Part shown: positions 58,324 to 64,000 of the stretch, piece after piece
Layout of the letters: each line of letters begins with the position of its first letter
How positions within the stretch are numbered: the first letter of the stretch is position 1
NCBI GenBank assembly: GCA_039000515.1
Contig: JBCFYV010000001.1
Location: 64,493,132-64,557,131 of the forward strand
Reading direction: 5' to 3'
DNA length: 64,000 nt
Origin: Timema cristinae
Lineage: Eukaryota; Arthropoda; Insecta; Phasmatodea; Timematidae
The notes under the pieces: generated by a model
The model's input: the letters and a program-made list of their open reading frames with translations, nothing else
Database searches by the model: none
Told to the model about the DNA's origin: nothing
Position numbers and translations under genes: made by a program

Positions 58324-59931
58324 ATGGCAGATTCAAATGATAATAGTGACGCTAGTAGCTATTCTGAAGAGGTAGAAAATGAAACTAGACCTAGGAATCA
58401 GTTAGGTTTAGAACAATCAGATGAGGAAATAAGGTAAAGTGAACAGGACATTGAAGAGTCATTTGCAGAGGGAGAGAGAGAAGGAGATAGGACAGAAAAA
58501 GAAGGAAATGTTACAGTAGATGAGGAAGAAAGAGAAAAGAATAGGGAACAAAATATGGAGCAACCCATAGTAGAGTTAACCCAAATAATGAAAATGTTAC
58601 AGCAAATGGCAGAGGATAGTAAAAAAAGTAGCCAGGAAACTAAACACGAAATAGATACAAGTAGACACGAAATTAATCAAATAATATATGCAAATACCCA
58701 GGCAATTAATCAGAAAATAGATACAAATCAGATGAAACTTGAACAAATTAATAAAGAATTAAGTGCTAAAATAGAGTTAAGTAAAGAGGTTTGTGATCAG
58801 AGATTTGGTTATGTAGAGCAAAAAATAGACCAATTAGAGACGGTTCACAAAAACTTAGCAGTACAGTTAAATGAGGTAGACACAAAAGTGATAGAACAGG
58901 AAAAAGTAAAACAGATTTTGATTGAAAAGCATGAAAACTTAAGGAAAGGACAGTTCAAGTTAATGTAACAGATTTCAGCTAATAAAAATAAAATAGAAAC
59001 AATAGAACTAGAATCAGTTAAAGGGTTAAAGGAAGTAGAAATTAAAGTTGGGAATCTGGACCTTCAGGTAGAACACATTGAAAAGGAAATAAATGAGGTA
59101 AAATCAGTACTTGATTCTCAGCAAGACACAAATAAAATTTTAATTAAAGAACAGATAGATGGGATCGTAAATAAGGCAGTAGAAAAACTAGATAAAAAAC
59201 TAACCTATTTTGTGGTTGAAAATCAAACAAATCTAGGGGAATCTAGTAACTTACACGATACTACCAACTTATTTGCTAAGGGACTAAGAGAAACGTCATT
59301 AGCACTTATTCCAAAATTTAAAGGAAAGAGAGGAAACATTTCAGCAGTACAATATATAAATAAAGTAGAAAGAGTATTTAAAGGAGAAAGAATAAATGAA
59401 AAAGTCAAAATAGAGATATTTTTATCAGGCCTAGAAGATGAGGCGAAATCCTGGACAGATAGTATAGAGAGTGAATGGGAGACATACGAGCAGGCTAGGG
59501 AAATATTTTTGGAAAAATATTGGTCTCAAAATATGCAGGATGATTTTCTACAATTAATTTTTAATGGAAAATATAACGACAAGGATGGTACTATGAGTGA
59601 ATATTTCAATAAATTTGTGACACAAGCGAAATATTTGCGATACCCAGTAGTAGAAGACAGATTGATAGGTCTTCTAATGAATCATTTTCCAACTCCAGTA
59701 CAAGACGTTCTCATTAGCATAAATAAACAGAACATCAAAGAAGTAGAGAGAGTATTAATGGCATTTGACGATAGATATCAAAGAAACAAAGAAATCAATG
59801 ATCAGACAAACAGATATAATATTGATAGGCATAGGCAATCAACAAACCCTCAATTCAAAGAAATTAATAATGGACAAGATAGGCAGAGATATCAAAATAA
59901 TTATCCAATACCAGAGCAAAATAGAAAATAA
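58324..59931 (+). pseudogene. Gag-like gene with two in-frame stops
   Basis: ATG 58324 opens one frame of 535 codons, broken only by TAA at 58435-58437 and TAA at 58966-58968; all three parts share the frame. The first third is acidic, the middle is a long Gln/Lys/Glu coiled coil (MEQPIVELTQIMKMLQQMAE onward), and the last part looks like a retrotransposon capsid: ALIPKFKGKRGNISAVQYIN, FLSGLEDEAKSWTDSIESEW, FNKFVTQAKYLRYPVVEDRL. There is no CCHC knuckle. The tail is Asn/Gln-rich. It would form particles packaging element RNA. The stops may be mutations after a recent insertion or may be bypassed; sequence alone cannot say. Confidence 0.8.
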
Positions 59932-60157
59932 TCCACATCCTGGAATAGAATATCGACAGGATAGGAACCAAGGACCTTCGAGGCAAATAAATTCTAGTGA
60001 TAGACAAACTACAAGAAATAACAATGCAGGTAACCCCAGATTGACAACCAATCAAGTACATCACCCTCCAAATTTTAATTATGTATCACCATTTTCAGGG
60101 ACATCAAATTTAAATGAGTACGACTCACAAAAAATATTTGATCCAGGAGGCAATTAA
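59920..60157 (+). pseudogene. Frame-shifted Gag C-terminal tail
   Basis: The next frame continues the same Asn/Gln/Arg-rich wording directly where the gag frame ends at 59931 (PHPGIEYRQDRNQGPSRQIN and PNFNYVSPFSGTSNLNEYDS), stopping at 60157. A one-base indel near a run of A at 59920-59930, or programmed shifting there, would join the two. Confidence 0.6.
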
Positions 60158-63120
60158 ATAAACTTTAAATTTCGGATTATATAAATGTAAAAAATCAGTA
60201 TAGTTTAACTAAAGATTTAAATTTTAAATAAGTAAAATAAGGGTAACTAATTATTTAGCCATCGTAAGAAAATTTTAAAATAGAGATGTAAGTTTACAGT
60301 AACATCAATTCTACAACTCTGCAACTGCGTTATTTTGAAGTGAGTAAGGAGGGTGACACACCTTAAAATGAAATTGTAAACATGCCAGTAACGACAGCAA
60401 CTACAAAAGAGAGACTAATCTTTTTTTTTGAAAAGGGTAGAACTAATATTTCTTTTGTCAAAATGAGAGGGGGTCCTTATTGACGTGTAACTCAGTTCTA
60501 TACTTGTCTTTCAACGACATTGTCATTCCTACATCGCACTTAATACAGGTGGTCATCTATTGTCATTTCTACAACGCAAAACAACAGTCGAAAACATCTT
60601 TTGTTGAAAAAAATAAGACAACACAAACTGACTTTGGCCACGAAAGATAAAATTACTTATTTTTTTTTAGTTCAATAAGTCAGAGTCAAACCCGGTACAT
60701 TAAGTATAAAATCTATAAGTATAAAAATATAAATTCTTATCAATTTAGATTAATAACATTTGGACTTAGCATAATTTTAGAAAGTTGTATAAATCAAAAT
60801 AGGAGAACAGATAAGGAGGGGCATGGACCCTTAGAAGCATGCAAGGGATAACATCGGATAGAAGGTTAGGTGAGGGCTTGGTTAAGTTTGTCGGCTGGAG
60901 GTGCGTGAAACCTTAAAACACGCGAGGAGAGATTAGGGTCTAAATATATTCTAAGAGTAGGTCATTTTTTTTGTTAATTGTAAACTATTGTTTAAGTAAT
61001 AATTTGAGATAAAATTGTGCTAACAGGGCAATTTTGAGTTTAAAAAATTTATATAATTTCAATTTAAGAAAAAAGTTAGGAAGTTTTATTAATTAATAGA
61101 CGATCTTGGAAATCTGAATAAATATATTATTTTATCAATGATGCATTTTTTTATAATCAAGATAAGGATTTTAATATTTATGTGGGGGGTTATTTTAATT
61201 CAATTAATTAAATGGCAATAAATTCAACGATTTTGATTCAGATATTAAAGAAATCACAGAGTACGCTGATAAGCTGAAGAGTAAGATCTAAGATATCTAG
61301 AGAGATTAATTTAGATATGCACTTGAGTGCTTATTACAGTATGTTAAGGTGAGTGGAAATAAGAGGCGAGTAGTCTTGTTTAAAAGCATTTTTTTCAGAT
61401 AGTGGAGTTGAGGTCTTTTCATTGAGGTATATAGGTTGAGAAAGTGGAGTTGAGGTTTTTTCAGATATGGTCTTAGCTATGGGCAAGCCATGATCTAGAT
61501 TAATTAATCGTCGTTATGAGTTTAAGGATGGCCCGAGGGCATCTAGCAGCGTTGAGGAGATTAGGTATTGAGTGAGGAAGTTGAGGTTTATTGAGTAAGG
61601 TGTATTAAGCCATGATGAATAATTTCATTTTTATAAGTGGTGAGTCAAAGGGATCACTAAAGTTCAGGTAACAGGTATTCACAAACATAGAGCTAGTACA
61701 ACGCAACAAAGAGTCAGTTATAATAAATGAGGCAGAGCTTAAGCTTTCCACTAAATAATATGCGATAAATATCCAATAGTTAATTCTGGATTAAAATTTA
61801 AAGATATTGAGGAGATTATGAAGAAGTTTAAAAGGGTATTCTGTGATTACGTGATGTAATAATGCTAATGTATTAGCAAGGATGAGAGCTAATTAGGGTG
61901 TTAGACCTAATTAGGCTACTATAAAAATAAAAATCAATTTTATTATAATTTCATTTTTTAAATGCTTAAGGCAAATAGGCAATAGTCAAAAGATTGTAAT
62001 CAATAGAGAAAGATGCAGGTAAAGATTTTTTTTCACTAATGTTAAATTAATTATTCAATTAAGAAGGGGGGAAATAATTTTCAATATTTTATAATGGTGT
62101 GATATATAATTTCATACTGATTTCTAACGTGCTTTATGATTCCAAGATTATCGTCTCTATATTTCAAGTATTTTAAATTTGTTTTGAGATTAGGTATTCT
62201 CATAAATAAAATTTTGGTAAGGTGGTTCAGATGTTCTGTTATTATCCTTTCTCTCTCTGAAACATTGTAATTATATTTTTATTTTAAGTAATTGGGTTTA
62301 TTTTGTAATTTTTTTTTGTGTTTTTAAGCTAATTATTTAGTAAATGTATTTTAATTGATGGCTCATATAGCGAATTTGGCCGTCAGGTTTTTAAGAGTAT
62401 GTGTAGCATTAAGAGTTTTTCTTAAGTATGTTAATATAATAATAGTAAAAGTGGATCCGTGAAGGATCATCATAATAATACTAATAATTAAAAGTGGATC
62501 CGTGAAGGATCAATAAAAAATGAATAAAAAGTGCAACGAAGTGTTTAAACCAATAAATGATTAAAAGACACTTTGATTAGTGACAATTAAATTCCATTTT
62601 TTATTAAAAAGTTTAATGTATTTTAATCAATCTTAAGGACGTTATAGCAACGAATTTTGTTTTTTTTAAATAAAAAATAAAAAACTTTGATTAGTAATAA
62701 TTAAATTCAAATCTTTATATTAAATCCAAATTTGTATATAATAAACTTAGATTATTTTATTTCAATTAATTGTAATTATACTTAACAATTTTATATCTTG
62801 ATATTTGATTTATCTAATTTCAACTTTTAATTAACATTTTATATTTTAATGTTTGATTTATATAACTTCAATATATATATATATATGTATACTTCATGTA
62901 AACTTACAGTCGGAGAACACCACTTCAAATATTAATATCATTCAAGAACAACATTATACAGAGTGTTCCAAATTATTGGAATTTATCCAATTTGTGAAAC
63001 TTTATACAGGGTGTGCGAAAAATGATCATGTCGTCTCTTCTCGTCTTTTATTTTTTTTAGCAAAGCGTATCAAAAAGTATACGACTAAGTCTCTACTTTC
63101 AGATACACTTTGGGGGGTAT
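60158..63120 (+). other. Noncoding interior of the gag-only element
   Basis: About 3 kb, AT-rich, without a frame above chance. It includes two copies of aaaagtggatccgtgaagga (62447 and 62490, 43 bp apart), a local duplication of gtggagttgagg near 61400-61460, and an (AT)n run near 62868. The bases before the 3' LTR (ctttggggggtat) may act as a short polypurine tract. Where pol is expected, nothing is seen. Confidence 0.7.
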
Positions 63121-63778
63121 TGTAATGTAATTGATTTGCCCCTAAAGAATATGTGAAAGCATTGACAATAATATCGTCCTAATTTTATAAACATATCTTA
63201 TTTCATTTAAATTATGTAGTATATTAAATGGCGCTTAAGGCACTTCTTCTTCTAAGAAGGCAAAAGCCACTCTAAGTGACATCACGCACGTGACACCAGT
63301 CAAGTCAGGTTGACAATATATATATTTCAAATAATAACTTCCTCTTCTCGAAGGATCGAATAGAGATTTTTAAATGTAACTTGAGTCATTTTCCGGCTCT
63401 AGAACCTCCCAGTAAAACCGAGATGTTTTTGTCTTGTATTTTGTTTTTTCTAAACTAAACCTTCTCGAAGCTTCCATGAGCAAGGAATATATACAAAGAA
63501 TGGTGCAACGTAAAGGCAGTTGGTAGTTGGTGTCCAATACTGACAGAACTCACTTGGCGTCCAGCAACACCTGTCCGCGCTCATACAATAGGCCGCGTAT
63601 ATATTTCAAATACATGATCTATTTTCACATTAAATAAACAGATTCAGAAATAAAAAACATGTCAAATAATGAGTGTTTATTAATTATAATTCTTCAATTG
63701 GCGTCCATCGTGGCAGTAAAATATCAGAACAACATAATTGGCGCACAACGTAGGGACCCCCAATTCCAGAACGTTACA
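63121..63778 (+). repeat. 3' LTR (658 bp)
   Basis: Begins TGTAATGTAATTG and ends CGTTACA. Differences from the 5' LTR include an extra AT near 63192 and single changes near 63233, 63239, 63286, 63573, 63752 and 63776. Confidence 0.92.
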
Positions 63779-64000
63779 AGTGGAATGTTGGATTAAGCAT
63801 TTTGAGACCCCTGCTGACCTTTCTATCATCAGCCTCTACACTAGCACTCCCTCCCCTCACCCTTTACATACTAGAGAAAGAAATGCAGCCAACTGCCCCC
63901 ATCAGTAACCATTATGAGTGGTGAGTTACTAGTAACTGCTCAGGTTCAAACAATTCAAACTATTGGTGTACCTGGCTGACCTCGACATTCCAATGGCACG
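63779..64000. other. Target-site duplication AGTG and right flank
   Basis: 63779-63782 repeats the AGTG found before the 5' LTR. The rest is host flank with no gene that I can support. Confidence 0.6.

Larger units (their letters stand above)
57235..63778 (+). mobile_element. Complete LTR retrotransposon encoding only Gag
   Basis: Two direct repeats of 656 and 658 bp bound a 5.2-kb interior. The LTRs start TGTAATG and end CA. The 4 bases outside both ends are AGTG, a target-site duplication. The interior has a PBS-like site, a tandem-repeat leader, one gag-like gene and 3 kb with no coding frame. No protease, RT or integrase motif is present on either strand. LTRs differ by about six substitutions and a 2-bp indel, so insertion is recent. 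Mobility must depend on an autonomous relative. TSD length and Gag type favour Ty3/gypsy-like origin, but this is an inference. Confidence 0.92.

Noticed and set aside
60158..63120. Hidden pol gene in the gag-only element
   Set aside because: No YxDD, D-T/S-G, HHCC or DDE wording is visible in any frame on either strand.

Overview
The window is animal nuclear DNA, most likely from an arthropod and probably an insect. The signs are a multi-exon gene with GT-AG introns, an I-group non-LTR retrotransposon with an RNase H domain, Ty3/gypsy and RTE/CR1-like relics, tRNA-derived SINEs, and very long minisatellites. Nothing prokaryotic is visible. The species cannot be named from the sequence.

Layout. 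1-5711: a decayed I-group non-LTR retrotransposon on the plus strand (ORF1 with CCHC knuckles; ORF2 with endonuclease, reverse transcriptase and RNase H), ending in (AAT)n. 5.96-16.2 kb: a 76-bp tandem array with nested segmental duplications. 16.56-33.84 kb: a large inverted repeat. Each arm holds a 74-bp minisatellite plus matching flanks, in opposite orientation. The 13.4-kb spacer contains a 70-bp minisatellite (18.6-24.6 kb), a decayed Ty3/gypsy pol on the minus strand (24.9-28.2 kb), a possible signal-peptide exon, and three spliceable minus-strand exons of an unrecognised host gene (29.8-31.3 kb).

33.9-55.3 kb: six plus-strand exons of a nardilysin-like M16 metalloprotease gene. All junction phases agree, giving about 316 residues from the middle of the protein. 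The catalytic N-terminal exons and the C-terminal exons are not seen. Its introns hold a 5.5-kb 44-bp minisatellite, a second Ty3/gypsy relic, a 67-bp minisatellite open in all six frames, tRNA-derived SINEs, an RTE-type relic and another non-LTR reverse transcriptase relic.

57.2-63.8 kb: a structurally complete young LTR retrotransposon with about 99% identical 656/658-bp LTRs and a 4-bp target duplication AGTG. It carries only a Gag-like gene and no recognisable pol. It lies in or just beyond the nardilysin gene.

The two main leads are the gag-only LTR element and the 17.3-kb inverted-repeat structure that separates fragments of host genes. Five unrelated minisatellites (76, 74, 70, 44 and 67 bp) make up roughly 26 kb of the window. 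Long open frames inside them are repeat artefacts. Some array interiors look like poorly polished long-read consensus.
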